Position numbers and translations under genes: made by a program. A model generated the notes under the pieces. The model searched no databases and had not been told where the DNA came from. It saw only the letters and a list, made by a program, of their open reading frames with translations. Positions 15,414 to 24,138 of a stretch of 31,490 nt of DNA are shown here, piece by piece. The DNA lies in the NCBI GenBank assembly GCA_016296655.1, contig JAEDIW010000033.1, positions 1 to 31,490 of the forward strand, read 5' to 3'. How positions within the stretch are numbered: position 1 is the stretch's first letter; each line of letters opens with the position of its first letter. The DNA comes from Treponema sp. GTDB taxonomy: Bacteria; Spirochaetota; Spirochaetia; Treponematales; Treponemataceae.

Positions 15414-16331
15414 TTATTTCAATTCTTCGATTGATTTAAGAAATTTTCCAGCCATGTATTTGTTAAGCGTAAACGAGTATGGAGTTTCAGAACAGGTTCC
15501 AATGTACTGGACTTCGTCTTCTACTTCACCAGCAATCTGGTAAATGGTGACATGAATGATTTTTTCACCTTTGTATATTGTAACTTCCGTACTTTCTGCC
15601 TTTGGCAGCTGGCTGGTGTTTCTCCAGGTTTCAACATTCAGAATTGCCAGGGAATTTATCCAGCTGGTAATTTTGCTGTCATCCAGTTTGTCAGCTATAC
15701 CAGAAACTGTCCATTCAGGTTTTTCAGTATTGGAATTTTTTGTTTCAAAAGTCCAGTTTCCTGCAAGGCTGTTTATGTTGACTTTTCCAATTTCCTTGCC
15801 GTCAAACCGATAAACTTCCTTGCTCCTCAAGTCTTCCACTGATTTGCCAAAAACTGATTTTAATGCGCCTGAAACAAGGTAAATGTCCTTTCCTGAATCA
15901 ATTTTTACGTAAGTCTGTGAACCTGTTGAAGATTCTTTACCTATGATGAGAGTCCTGATTTCTTTGCCGTTTTTATCCAGAGCAACCGCTTTTACAGCTC
16001 CATCGCCAAGACCGTAGCGTTCAAGTACAGTTTCTGAATCTGAATGTGAAACAACGTCAAGAGATTTAATTTCTGTGACATTTGACTGAATGTTATCTGC
16101 AAAGCCTGCATTTGCCTTGTATTTTTCATCTTTTCCGTTGCTGACAATCCAGATGTCATTTTCCTTTGAGAGAATAACTGTTTCTCCATTTGCCAGAATA
16201 CTGTAACTGGCCGGTTCTTCTTTTATTGTAAAAGTTTTTACCGAATTTTTGCCGACCAGAATCACCTGCAGTATATACACGCACAACAGAATGCCTGTTG
16301 CAGAAAGAAGTATGATTTTCCGTTTATTCAT
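15414..16331 (-). CDS. DUF4340-domain membrane-anchored protein of the Gld-like ABC cluster
   Basis: Protein of 305 residues with one N-terminal membrane helix (about 6-26) and a large outside region rich in beta-type sequence. The pattern KEEPASYSILANGETVILSK early, then YGLGDGAVKAVALD, IGKES, YVKIDSGKDIYLVSG and an LRSKEVYRF repeat later, is that of DUF4340 proteins. These commonly sit next to GldG-like genes; their role is unknown. The start is supported by AGGAG eight bases upstream. It lies 18 bases behind the GldG-like gene and is the last gene of the module, followed at once by a terminator. It probably works with the ABC complex at the cell surface. Confidence 0.82.
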   Translation of the reverse strand: MNKRKIILLSATGILLCVYILQVILVGKNSVKTFTIKEEPASYSILANGETVILSKENDIWIVSNGKDEKYKANAGFADNIQSNVTEIKSLDVVSHSDSETVLERYGLGDGAVKAVALDKNGKEIRTLIIGKESSTGSQTYVKIDSGKDIYLVSGALKSVFGKSVEDLRSKEVYRFDGKEIGKVNINSLAGNWTFETKNSNTEKPEWTVSGIADKLDDSKITSWINSLAILNVETWRNTSQLPKAESTEVTIYKGEKIIHVTIYQIAGEVEDEVQYIGTCSETPYSFTLNKYMAGKFLKSIEELK

Positions 16332-16349
16332 AACTTTCGCTCCTAAATT

Positions 16350-18446
16350 TTACTTTTTTGACGCAGATCTTGAAATTGTCCTTGTATCATCAGGATTGTA
16401 CCTGTCATGAATTGCAGAGCGGCGTATAGAACGTTTTCTCCATACAAAAAGCCCTGCAAGGGCAACAACAACAGCAAGACCGAACTGATTAAACAGTTTT
16501 GCAAACCCTGCTGCAGCTGCATTTGTAATTGTCAGGAAATTAAGTGAAAGACCTTTTGTACGCATTGTACACAAATCTTCGTTGCCGTTCATGTAGTCAA
16601 TTGCATTGCGGACAAGCATGGCCATAGGTTCTTTACCGTTTTCGTCAAGCAGCTGCGGTGTAAGAATTGCCGACGTTCCTGAAATAAGGATTTTTCCTTT
16701 CTGAGTGCTTTTTGACAGATGATTTTTTGAAGAAATCTGTGCAGCTTCTGAATCAGCAGCTAAATCTGCGGCATTTTCTGTTTCATTTTCAGAAGGCTCG
16801 CTGTCAAATGCGCTGCTGAATTTGCCTTCAAGCAGAACCATCAGGTTTTCTGATTTTTCTACAGATTTGTCAGACGGCGGATAAATTGCCATCGGGTTCA
16901 AATCGATTTTATCTTTCATCAGCCATGATTTTGCAGATGACTGGGCAAGTTTTGTAACTTTTACATCAGCATTTTTTTCAGCTTCGCTTACGTCAATGGA
17001 ACTGTTTTCCAAAAATATTACGTAACCCAGATTTTTTGAAACAGGATGATTTGCAAGATTCTTCTTCTGGAGAACCGGAGCATAATACAGCGAAAGTTTT
17101 CCTATGCCCTGCTGAGTTTGGGTAAAGCAGTTTTCATCCATAATCATGTCAGCGCCTGTAGAAATTCCGTATGCATTGAGCAGTTTTTCAAGACCAGTTT
17201 TGACAGGAACATAATTCGGCTGCTGTCCGTATGCATAGGCAGAAGCTTCATCCTTGAATGCATCTGTAAAAAACAGTACGTTACCGCCACGCATCAAAAA
17301 CTGGTCGATTTTGTAAAGTTCCTTTTCGGAAAATTCTGTTTTCGGGCCGTTGAGCAGCAGTGAACCGATGTTCAGCGGAATTTCATCTTCTGCAAGATTC
17401 AGTTCCCTGAATGTGTAAATGTCAGAAACCAGGCTGTTAAGCATACCAGCACCCGTCTGGCTGTCATTTAAATCAGCTTCGCCATGTCCTGTTACGTAGC
17501 CTATTTCCATAGTTTTTGAAACAAGCGACTGCAATGCCTGAGACAGTGAGTCTTCAAGATTTTCAAGCCCTGCAATTACATAACCAAATAAAGACCTCTG
17601 CATGCTTACAGGAATGAGTCTGAAGCTGTCACCATGTTCCAGGACAAGCCCTAAAATGCCGCTTCTGTTTTTTCCGTCTTTTTCAGACCAGTTTATGATT
17701 TGTGTTCCATAATGCTCAGCAATAGAAGAAATTTCAGATTCCTGAGGAACAGATTTTTCAAATTCAATTCTGTTCTGATTTCTGCGATTGAAATCTGTGT
17801 ATACTGCATTTACAGATTTTTCCAGCTTATCCAGTCCGCTGATTTTAAAATTCTTCAATTCATCCGAAATGTACAGAGTCAGCTTGATTTTGTCATTTTC
17901 TGGCAAAAGCGCCAGACTGTCAGATGTTGCAATCATTTTGGAAATAGTTGTGGTAAGTTTATATTCAAAACCATCACTTGATGTAAGACCGTCGATTGTC
18001 TGAATTGAATCGGCATAAATTACTGCAACTCCCATCCATGCCTGCTTGAATCCCACTTCATTATTTGCAATTTCCTGAATTTGAATCTGGCGCAAACCAT
18101 AATCGCTTGCCATAGTCTGGCTTTCAGGATTATCCATATTATAAACATGATAGTTGAAATTGCTGTTTGCCTGTCCCTTGTATTCAACCAGAATGTCATT
18201 CACATACTGTTCGACAGAATTGTAAGGCGCTGGAAGATTTGAAGAAAAGAAAACCTGAATGCTCAAAGGTTCTTTCAAAGTTTTTACAAGCTGGCGGCTT
18301 GCCGGAGAAAGCGAATATGATTTTGGTTCTGTCAAATCAAGCCTGAAAAAAGCCTTTGAAGAAACAAGGTTCAAAAGCACCAGAAAAACAACAAAAAGCG
18401 CAAAATCACTTGCAGGAGATTTAAGCCATTTTACAAATTTTTTCAT
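16350..18446 (-). CDS. GldG-like auxiliary transmembrane protein of an ABC-2 transporter
   Basis: Large protein of 698 residues with a membrane helix at each end (about 13-31 and 664-682) and an outside domain between. The N-terminal region (RLDLTEPKSYSLSPASRQLV, then LKEPLSIQVFFSSNLP) is the hallmark of GldG/ABC-type uncharacterised transport proteins. GYVTGHGE (about 337-344) and GSLLLNGPKTEFSEKE followed by FLMRGGNVLFF (about 388-397) form the DUF4350-like core. An acidic Ser/Glu/Asn-rich linker (about 547-580) is not conserved in the family and is probably disordered. GGAGG lies 11 bases before ATG. It overlaps no neighbour but is only 16 bases behind the permease. In gliding Bacteroidetes GldA-F-G is needed for motility; in other phyla its cargo is unknown. 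Confidence 0.85.
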   Translation of the reverse strand: MKKFVKWLKSPASDFALFVVFLVLLNLVSSKAFFRLDLTEPKSYSLSPASRQLVKTLKEPLSIQVFFSSNLPAPYNSVEQYVNDILVEYKGQANSNFNYHVYNMDNPESQTMASDYGLRQIQIQEIANNEVGFKQAWMGVAVIYADSIQTIDGLTSSDGFEYKLTTTISKMIATSDSLALLPENDKIKLTLYISDELKNFKISGLDKLEKSVNAVYTDFNRRNQNRIEFEKSVPQESEISSIAEHYGTQIINWSEKDGKNRSGILGLVLEHGDSFRLIPVSMQRSLFGYVIAGLENLEDSLSQALQSLVSKTMEIGYVTGHGEADLNDSQTGAGMLNSLVSDIYTFRELNLAEDEIPLNIGSLLLNGPKTEFSEKELYKIDQFLMRGGNVLFFTDAFKDEASAYAYGQQPNYVPVKTGLEKLLNAYGISTGADMIMDENCFTQTQQGIGKLSLYYAPVLQKKNLANHPVSKNLGYVIFLENSSIDVSEAEKNADVKVTKLAQSSAKSWLMKDKIDLNPMAIYPPSDKSVEKSENLMVLLEGKFSSAFDSEPSENETENAADLAADSEAAQISSKNHLSKSTQKGKILISGTSAILTPQLLDENGKEPMAMLVRNAIDYMNGNEDLCTMRTKGLSLNFLTITNAAAAGFAKLFNQFGLAVVVALAGLFVWRKRSIRRSAIHDRYNPDDTRTISRSASKK

Positions 18447-18462
18447 TTTAAAGAATACCTCC

Positions 18463-19197
18463 TTATTTTCTGCTGCCAGCTGAAACTTTTACCGTAAGGC
18501 TTACAAAAAGCGCAGTAAGCGAAACAAAATAAATCAAATCACGGCTGTCAATTATTCCGCGCGCAATTGAAGTAAAATGTGTGTTTGCAGAAAAAAATGA
18601 AAGAAAATTGACAAGCGGTGCCGGCAGAATTACAAGAAAAGCACCAATCAGTGAAAGCAGAATGCAGATTGCAAAGGCAACAAAAAACGCAATAATCTGA
18701 TTTTTTGTTATGCAAGAAGCAAATATTCCGATTGCCGAAAAAGCTGCACAAAGGAAAATAGCTCCTATGTATCCGCCGATAATCGGACCTGCATCAGGGG
18801 TCCCGAACATGTATGCCGTAAGGACATACGACAAAGTCGGCACAAGCATTGCAACGCTTGCCGCAAAAGCTGCCATGAATTTTCCGGCAGCTACATCAAA
18901 ATCAGTAACAGGCAGCGTCATCAATGTTTCCAGGCTTCCACTGCGTTTTTCTTCGCTAAAAAGCCGCATTGTAAGGGCCGGCACAAAAAAACTCAGCAAA
19001 GTCGGCAACATTCCAAAAAAGTTCCTCAGTTCAGCACGTTTTGCCAGAAAAAAGGTTGAAAAGAAAATAAATCCTGAAAAAATCAGGAAAAGCCCGGTTA
19101 CAATGTAAGCTACCGGACTTGTAAAGTAAGCACAAAGTTCCCGGCTCATAATTACAAGCGCCGGCTTCTTTTTGTTTTTAGAATTATTCAGACTCAT
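18463..19197 (-). CDS. ABC-2-type permease (GldF-like)
   Basis: Integral membrane protein of 244 residues with about six helices, forming the channel of an ABC-2 exporter. Typical features are the amphipathic start (MSRELCAYFTSPVAYIVTGLFL), the conserved FFVPALTMRLFSEEKRSGSLETLMTLP stretch at about 69-96 that couples to the ATPase, and a later IGIFASCITKNQIIAFFVA segment. The region from EEKRSGSLETL is the best GldF/NosY-like match. GAGGAA lies before the start. It is preceded by a 181-base gap to the ATPase gene that holds a short CGGC-aat-GCCG hairpin followed by eight Ts on the minus strand, which could partly attenuate transcription into it. Confidence 0.87.
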   Translation of the reverse strand: MSLNNSKNKKKPALVIMSRELCAYFTSPVAYIVTGLFLIFSGFIFFSTFFLAKRAELRNFFGMLPTLLSFFVPALTMRLFSEEKRSGSLETLMTLPVTDFDVAAGKFMAAFAASVAMLVPTLSYVLTAYMFGTPDAGPIIGGYIGAIFLCAAFSAIGIFASCITKNQIIAFFVAFAICILLSLIGAFLVILPAPLVNFLSFFSANTHFTSIARGIIDSRDLIYFVSLTALFVSLTVKVSAGSRK

Positions 19198-19378
19198 TAA
19201 AATTCCTCTATAATAATTTGTGTCAAAAAAAATTATTCAAAAAAAATCGGCATTGCCGCAATTTTCGACATTGCCGCAAAAATCAACAGACATTTTCAGC
19301 TGTCAGCCACTTCACCGTAAATGCCTGGGCCACTTCGCAAATGCCTGCAAAACATCCATTTTGTCCTGCAACTTTAAG

Positions 19379-20371
19379 CTATGCCTTTGCAGAGCTGGCA
19401 TCAGCAGAATCTCCTGGCTCGGACTTTTCATCTGCATCAGCAGTCGTAAGGATTTTAAATACATCTTCAAGACTGTTGTACTGCGGCGTAAGCTGATAAA
19501 TCGGCCAGTTATTTTTTGCACAAAGCTCAAACACCGCAGGCCGTATTTCAAAACCTTCTTTTACAGAAACAACAGCACAAGGAATTTCTTTTTCGCCAGC
19601 TTTTTCAGGCACTGAAAGGGAAACTCCTGCAACTCCATCAATTTTTTCAAGAGCATCTGCAAGTTCCTGCCCATTTCCGCTTCCAGCTGCAATTTTGATG
19701 GAAAGCGAATGACCGTAACGTTCGCGCAGCTGCTCGGTAGGACTGTCAGCAACAAGTTTACCCTGTGCAATAATTATTACCCTTGCGCACAACATCTCAA
19801 CTTCGCTCAAAATATGAGTAGAAATAATAACCGTTCTGGTTTTTCCTATTTCTTTAATAAGGCTGCGCACTTCGCCTATCTGGTTAGGATCCAGACCGCT
19901 TGTAGGTTCATCCAAAATCAAGATTTCAGGATTATTCATCAGGGCGTGGGCAAGTCCTACACGCTGACGGTAACCCCTGGAAAGTTCGCTGATGTTTTTG
20001 TGCATGACTTCTTTCAACCCGCATTCATCGCAAAGTTCAGGCACCCTTGAATCCGCATCAACTCCTTGAATTTCTGCAACATACCTGAGGTAATCTTCCA
20101 CAATCATGTCCCCGTAAAGAGGCGCCGACTCCGGCATATAACCGATTTTTCTTTTTGCCCATACAGGATTTTCAGCAATGTCTTTTCCGTCAATTTTTAC
20201 AGAACCAGCTGACATATTTAAAAAGCCGGTAATCATGCGCATTGTCGTGGTTTTTCCAGCACCGTTTGGCCCCAAAAGCCCCACGATTTCACCAGTTTTT
20301 ATAGAAAAACTCACGTCATTTACAGCACGGAAATCCCCAAAAAAACGGGAAACGTGCGAAACTTCTATCAT
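19379..20371 (-). CDS. ABC transporter ATP-binding protein (GldA-like)
   Basis: Cytoplasmic motor of the ABC-2 system, 330 residues. Walker A GPNGAGKT (34-41), Q-loop region GYMPESAPLYGDM (77-89), signature LSRGYRQR (130-137), Walker B ILILDEP (150-156) and switch histidine H186 are all intact. The C-terminal extension after about 215, with an ELADALEKIDGVAGV regulatory fold, is usual for GldA/CcmA/NatA-type ATPases; the last 25 residues are acidic and alanine/serine-rich. GGGGGA lies six bases before ATG. First gene of the minus-strand module, divergent from the chemoreceptor. Its membrane partners are the permease and GldG-like proteins that follow. Confidence 0.92.
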   Translation of the reverse strand: MIEVSHVSRFFGDFRAVNDVSFSIKTGEIVGLLGPNGAGKTTTMRMITGFLNMSAGSVKIDGKDIAENPVWAKRKIGYMPESAPLYGDMIVEDYLRYVAEIQGVDADSRVPELCDECGLKEVMHKNISELSRGYRQRVGLAHALMNNPEILILDEPTSGLDPNQIGEVRSLIKEIGKTRTVIISTHILSEVEMLCARVIIIAQGKLVADSPTEQLRERYGHSLSIKIAAGSGNGQELADALEKIDGVAGVSLSVPEKAGEKEIPCAVVSVKEGFEIRPAVFELCAKNNWPIYQLTPQYNSLEDVFKILTTADADEKSEPGDSADASSAKA

Positions 20372-20451
20372 AAATTTCCCCCAATTTAATAATCAATACA
20401 TAAGTAAAATATAAAAACAAAATCAAAGTTACGGCAATATATTTTTTTTTC

Positions 20452-20590
20452 TTGCGGCACATCATTCTGCAACCGCCCTTGCGTACTTCGCCGTCTTGCG
20501 CGGCTCATCCCGTGCTTCAGCACGGGACTTCGGTACTTCACGGCGGGCCGCGTGCATCTGCATTTTATGCGGTCTTTCTGCCACCCAAAA
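20452..20590. repeat. GC-rich nested palindrome in the divergent gap
   Basis: The 346-base gap 20372-20717 is AT-rich except for this block. It contains the strong hairpin CCCGTGCT-tc-AGCACGGG, flanking arms related to TACTTCGCCG and GTACTTCACGG, and GCGGC motifs at both ends, so it could extrude as a large cruciform. Its right end, TGCCACCCAAAAGC, is an inverted relative of the GGGTGGC end of the element at 15155. It lies between two divergent start regions. No open frame is seen. Confidence 0.7.
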
Positions 20591-20717
20591 GCAATTTTTT
20601 TTCCAGATCAATATAAAAGTTCAAGAATTTTGTAAAATTTGTGTTAAAATTAAAAGCAGTTGATCTTTACTTTGCTCCCAGCCTTGCGATAAAAATGAAA
20701 AGAGAGGTTATATAACA

Positions 20718-22781
20718 TTGAAAAAAAGATTTTTAAAAAGAATTCTGTTGACTGCAGCATTTACGCTGCTTTCTCTTGTTTTCATATTTTTTGCTTCCAG
20801 AGAAATTTTTAAACTTCGGATGCAGGAATCTTTGTCACAACTGTCTCAAAACAAACTTCTGGAATTTAATTCAGGCTTTGTTTCAGAAATGGCACTTGCC
20901 TTGCAGATGGCAAAATCCCCTGTGGTTATTTCATATATGGACGAACCTGACAATGAAATGATAAAGGACATAGCATTTGCAGAAGTAAAGGCCTTTCAGG
21001 ATTCTTTCAAAAGTCACATCACGTTCATGATAAATGACAGAGACTTAAAATATTATTCAAACGGCCAGTTCCTTTACGAACTTGACAAATCTAATCCGGA
21101 AAGTTCGTGGTTCTCTGCTACAATGAATTCTTCAAAGGCATTTGAATACAACATAAATTACGACATAGGTCTTAAAAAAACATTCCTCTGGGTAAATGCA
21201 ATTGTCCGCAACAGCCAGAACAGGCCTCTTGGATTGATTGGAACAGGCATTCAGCTTTCAGATTTTATTGATGCAATGTATAAAAATCTTTCCGGCATTG
21301 TTACCATGTATCTTTATAACAGCAAAAAAGAGATAACAGGTTCTGCAAACCTTGAACACCTGGAAAATAAGACAGAAATTTACGCAGTTTTGCCAGATTT
21401 GAAAAAAGTCGACATTACTAAAAATGAAAATCAGTTTTTTTCACATGGTGGCAAAGTCTATCAAATTGTGCCGCTCCCTGAAATCGGCTGGTTCATTGTT
21501 CTTTCAACTTCATTCAACCTAAAACAAGTTATGGCAAATATGTCTATTCCAGTGGTTTTCATCCTGTTGATTGCGCTTGTTTCTGCAATTGCCGTTTCAC
21601 TTGCAAGGATTTTTAATCCTCTTAAGCTTCTTGCAGATGAAATTTCAGGACTGAATTCTGGAGATGCTGATTTAAGCCGTCGCCTGGATATGACAAAAAG
21701 CCATTCATCGCTCCGGCTTATAAAAAAGCTTGGCAGCCAGTTTAATCTGTTTATAGAAAAACTTCAGTCAATAATAAACAATGTAAAAGTTTCAAAAGAA
21801 AACCTGGTTTCAAACGGTTCCAATCTTAAAGACTGTGCCGCTCAGACTGTTACCGACATTACTCAGGTAATTGAAAATATTTCAAGTATAGGTAATGACA
21901 TAAACAATCAGGCTGACTCTGTTGCAAAAACTTCCTGCTCTATAAACGAAATTTCAGAAAATATCCAGCATTTAGGCGACATGATTCAAACTCAGTCTGA
22001 TAATGTTGAAAAAGCTTCTGGTGCCGTAGAAAAAATGTTGGGCAATATTTCGTCTGTAACAGAAAACACAGGCATGCTGGTCTATGAGTTTGAAAATCTG
22101 GAACGCAATACCAATGCCGGAATTTCAAAGCAGGGTGAAGTAAATTCCCGTGTTTCAGAAATTCAGGAACAGAGCATCATGCTGCAGGAAGCCAACCTTG
22201 TAATTTCTTCAATAGCAGCCCAGACTAACCTGCTTGCCATGAATGCTGCCATAGAAGCCGCCCATGCAGGCGAAGCTGGCAAAGGTTTCAGTGTTGTTGC
22301 TGACGAAATCCGCAAACTTTCAGAAACTTCATCATCTCAGTCAAAGACAATCAGCCAGCAGCTGTCGACCATTCAAAGTTCTATCGAAGGAATCGTAAAT
22401 ATTTCTGAAGAATCCAAGGCGGCTTTTGAGCTTATGACAGAAGGTCTTGACAAAACTAATACGCTTGTTCAGCAGATAAATGTTTCAATGCATGCCCAGG
22501 AAGAAGATTCAAAGCTTATAAATCATTCATTAATAACTTTGAACGAAGCAACCGCAAATGTAAAACAAGCCTCTGAAAAAATTTCAAAAGAAAGTGATTC
22601 GATTTTAGGCGAAGTCCGCAATCTTGAAAATTCAGAGGAAAACATACGCACTCGCATGAATGAAATGGCAATCGGAGCTGAAAAAATCAGCGAAATAGGA
22701 AATGCTCTGGCACAGCTTTCTGAAAACGTAGAAAAATCAATCAAATCAATAAGTTCGCAGATTGACAGTTTCAACTGCTAG
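20718..22781 (+). CDS. Methyl-accepting chemotaxis protein
   Basis: Transmembrane chemoreceptor of 687 residues. TM1 is at about 8-26, then an outside region of about 245 residues consistent with a double-Cache sensor (FYELDKSNPESSWF and AFEYNINYDIG are Cache-like), TM2 at about 275-296, HAMP at about 297-350, and a long signalling coiled coil. The hairpin tip, which docks CheW/CheA, contains AQTNLLAMNAAIEAAHAGE at about residue 500 and then GKGFSVVADEIRKLSE. The C-terminus lacks a NWETF-type CheR tether. The start is a TTG, chosen because GAGAGG lies 10 bases before it and it gives a normal MKKRFLKRIL membrane-targeting start. The ligand is unknown. It appears to be transcribed alone. Confidence 0.92.
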   Translation: MKKRFLKRILLTAAFTLLSLVFIFFASREIFKLRMQESLSQLSQNKLLEFNSGFVSEMALALQMAKSPVVISYMDEPDNEMIKDIAFAEVKAFQDSFKSHITFMINDRDLKYYSNGQFLYELDKSNPESSWFSATMNSSKAFEYNINYDIGLKKTFLWVNAIVRNSQNRPLGLIGTGIQLSDFIDAMYKNLSGIVTMYLYNSKKEITGSANLEHLENKTEIYAVLPDLKKVDITKNENQFFSHGGKVYQIVPLPEIGWFIVLSTSFNLKQVMANMSIPVVFILLIALVSAIAVSLARIFNPLKLLADEISGLNSGDADLSRRLDMTKSHSSLRLIKKLGSQFNLFIEKLQSIINNVKVSKENLVSNGSNLKDCAAQTVTDITQVIENISSIGNDINNQADSVAKTSCSINEISENIQHLGDMIQTQSDNVEKASGAVEKMLGNISSVTENTGMLVYEFENLERNTNAGISKQGEVNSRVSEIQEQSIMLQEANLVISSIAAQTNLLAMNAAIEAAHAGEAGKGFSVVADEIRKLSETSSSQSKTISQQLSTIQSSIEGIVNISEESKAAFELMTEGLDKTNTLVQQINVSMHAQEEDSKLINHSLITLNEATANVKQASEKISKESDSILGEVRNLENSEENIRTRMNEMAIGAEKISEIGNALAQLSENVEKSIKSISSQIDSFNC

Positions 22782-23154
22782 GGTAATGCTCCTGTTCAAA
22801 GTTAGTTTTTTTGATATTCTGCTGGAAGTGCTTGACATATAATTTTTTACGGCACATACTCTCAGCTAGTAGTTGAGGCTGTTCCAAATATATGGCGTAG
22901 ATGCAAAAATCAGCATGACAAAACTTATTAGACAGCCCATGTTGCAGACTTTTGCGCTGCATAAAACATTTTTTATAGGAGTTTGGATGTTTAGTTCAAA
23001 CAAAATGGATATTGTTCGCTAGCCTTGAGGGGGTAGTGAATATTATTCATAAAAAAGATGTGGCAAACCGGCTTATGTATTAAGTCTGTGCCGTCACTGC
23101 CTCTCGAGGTTGTTTTATCATTTTTACAATTTTGAAATTATGAGGTACAAAAAA
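22782..23154. other. 373-base non-coding gap with repeat debris and two mini-frames
   Basis: No full gene is seen. It holds a family 2 relic (see 22879-22935). AGGAG then opens an 11-codon frame (22987-23022), and GGGGGTA then opens a 15-codon GTG frame (23036-23083). TTGACA near 22832 with CATACT 17 bases later is a possible promoter. These may be leftovers of a decayed gene or a leader before the acetyltransferase gene. Confidence 0.4.
22879..22935. repeat. Repeat family 2, copy 4 (inner block only, diverged)
   Basis: CTGTTCC at 22879 and GCATGACAAAACTTATTAGACAGCCC (about 22913-22938) match the inner block of copies 1 and 3, in the orientation of copy 3. ATATATGGCGTAG at about 22887-22900 corresponds, inverted with respect to the block, to TATATAGCGTAG of copy 1. 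The GTGCTGATTAA head is not recognisable here. Confidence 0.55.
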
Positions 23155-23784
23155 ATGACAAATTACAATATCCGTTTGGAAACAGAAGCTGATTTCAGAG
23201 CTGTTGAAAATTTAGTCCGTGAATCATTCTGGAACGTTTACCGCCCAGGTTGCACTGAACATTACGTTCTGCATCATTTGCGCAGACACCTTGATTTTAT
23301 TCCTGAACTTTCGTTTGTAATGGAACAGAATGGGCGTCTTATCGGTCAAAACGTTTTTGTAAAGACTCATATTTGCTGCGACGACGGTTCTGAGTTTCCA
23401 ATTTTAACAATGGGTCCGATTTGCATTGCCAATGACCTGAAAAGAAAAGGCTATGGCAAAATCCTGTTGGACTATTCACTTCAGAAAGCCGCAGAAGCTG
23501 GTTACGGAGCGGTCTGTTTTGAAGGTAACATTGATTTCTACGGAAAAAGCGGATTTGACCTTGCGTCAAAATTTTCAGTTCGTTATCACGGTCTGCCTGA
23601 AGGTGTTGAAGCTGATTTCTTTCTGTGCAGGGAATTGAAAAGCGGTTATTTGAAAGGTATTTCAGGTGTTTATTCAACTCCCAAGCCTTACTTTATAGCC
23701 GAAGAAAATCCTGAAGATTTTGAGGCTTATGATGCTGGGTTTCCCAAAATGGAGAAACTTAAGCTTCCAGGTCAGTTGTTTTAA
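23155..23784 (+). CDS. GNAT-family N-acetyltransferase (YhbS-like)
   Basis: Protein of 209 residues predicted to move an acetyl group from acetyl-CoA to an unidentified amine. The fold is shown by the early IRLETEADFRAVENLVRESF, then a central LTMGPICIANDLKRKGYGKILLDYSL containing the acetyl-CoA loop (R/K-x-x-G-Y-G-K), and VCFEGNIDFYGKSGFD, where YhbS-type proteins read GxxxYYxxFGF. The start at 23155 is preceded by GAGG at acceptable spacing; the frame opens upstream at a TTG (23110) without a ribosome site. It stands alone and is closed by a terminator 18 bases after the stop. The substrate cannot be inferred from neighbours. Confidence 0.85.
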   Translation: MTNYNIRLETEADFRAVENLVRESFWNVYRPGCTEHYVLHHLRRHLDFIPELSFVMEQNGRLIGQNVFVKTHICCDDGSEFPILTMGPICIANDLKRKGYGKILLDYSLQKAAEAGYGAVCFEGNIDFYGKSGFDLASKFSVRYHGLPEGVEADFFLCRELKSGYLKGISGVYSTPKPYFIAEENPEDFEAYDAGFPKMEKLKLPGQLF

Positions 23785-23802
23785 TTAAAATTTCAGCAGA
23801 AG

Positions 23803-23838
23803 GCCGTCTATTCGTAAAAAAAATGGGCGGCTTTTTTT
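23803..23838 (+). terminator. Rho-independent terminator after the acetyltransferase gene
   Basis: Stem GCCGTCTATT (23803-23812) pairs with AATGGGCGGC (23822-23831), ten pairs with two wobbles, followed by seven Ts. Confidence 0.85.
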
Positions 23839-23906
23839 GCATCTGTTACAATTGCGATGCATTTCAGTGGCAAATGCGGATGTTTTCTGGCATCTGTTAA
23901 AATTGC
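23839..23906. repeat. Short direct repeat upstream of ldh
   Basis: GCATCTGTTACAATTGC (23839-23855) and GCATCTGTTAAAATTGC (23890-23906) differ at one base and lie 51 bases apart, between the preceding terminator and the lactate dehydrogenase promoter. They might be a duplicated regulator site or repeat debris. Nothing else is seen in 23907-24058. Confidence 0.5.
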
Positions 23907-24058
23907 CTTTGAATTGAACTTATGTGCGATGTGCCTGAGATTTTCAAACTTTTGAAACAGGCTCTTGTTTTTCAATGACAGCACTGGTATACATTCGTTT
24001 AGTTGCTAAATTGTGTTTTTGCATTATCATGTAAATCGAACATTTTCGTTCAGTGTAT

Positions 24059-24088
24059 TTGACTTGAAACTTTCATAAAAGTTAATAT
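24059..24088 (+). promoter_or_regulatory. Candidate promoter of the lactate dehydrogenase gene
   Basis: TTGACT (24059-24064), 18 bases, TAATAT (24083-24088), about 50 bases before the start codon; GAGAGG precedes ATG at good spacing. Confidence 0.6.
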
Positions 24089-24138
24089 TCTTTCAAAAAT
24101 GTTCATTTTGCTATTATCAAATAAAAGAGAGGAAATTT

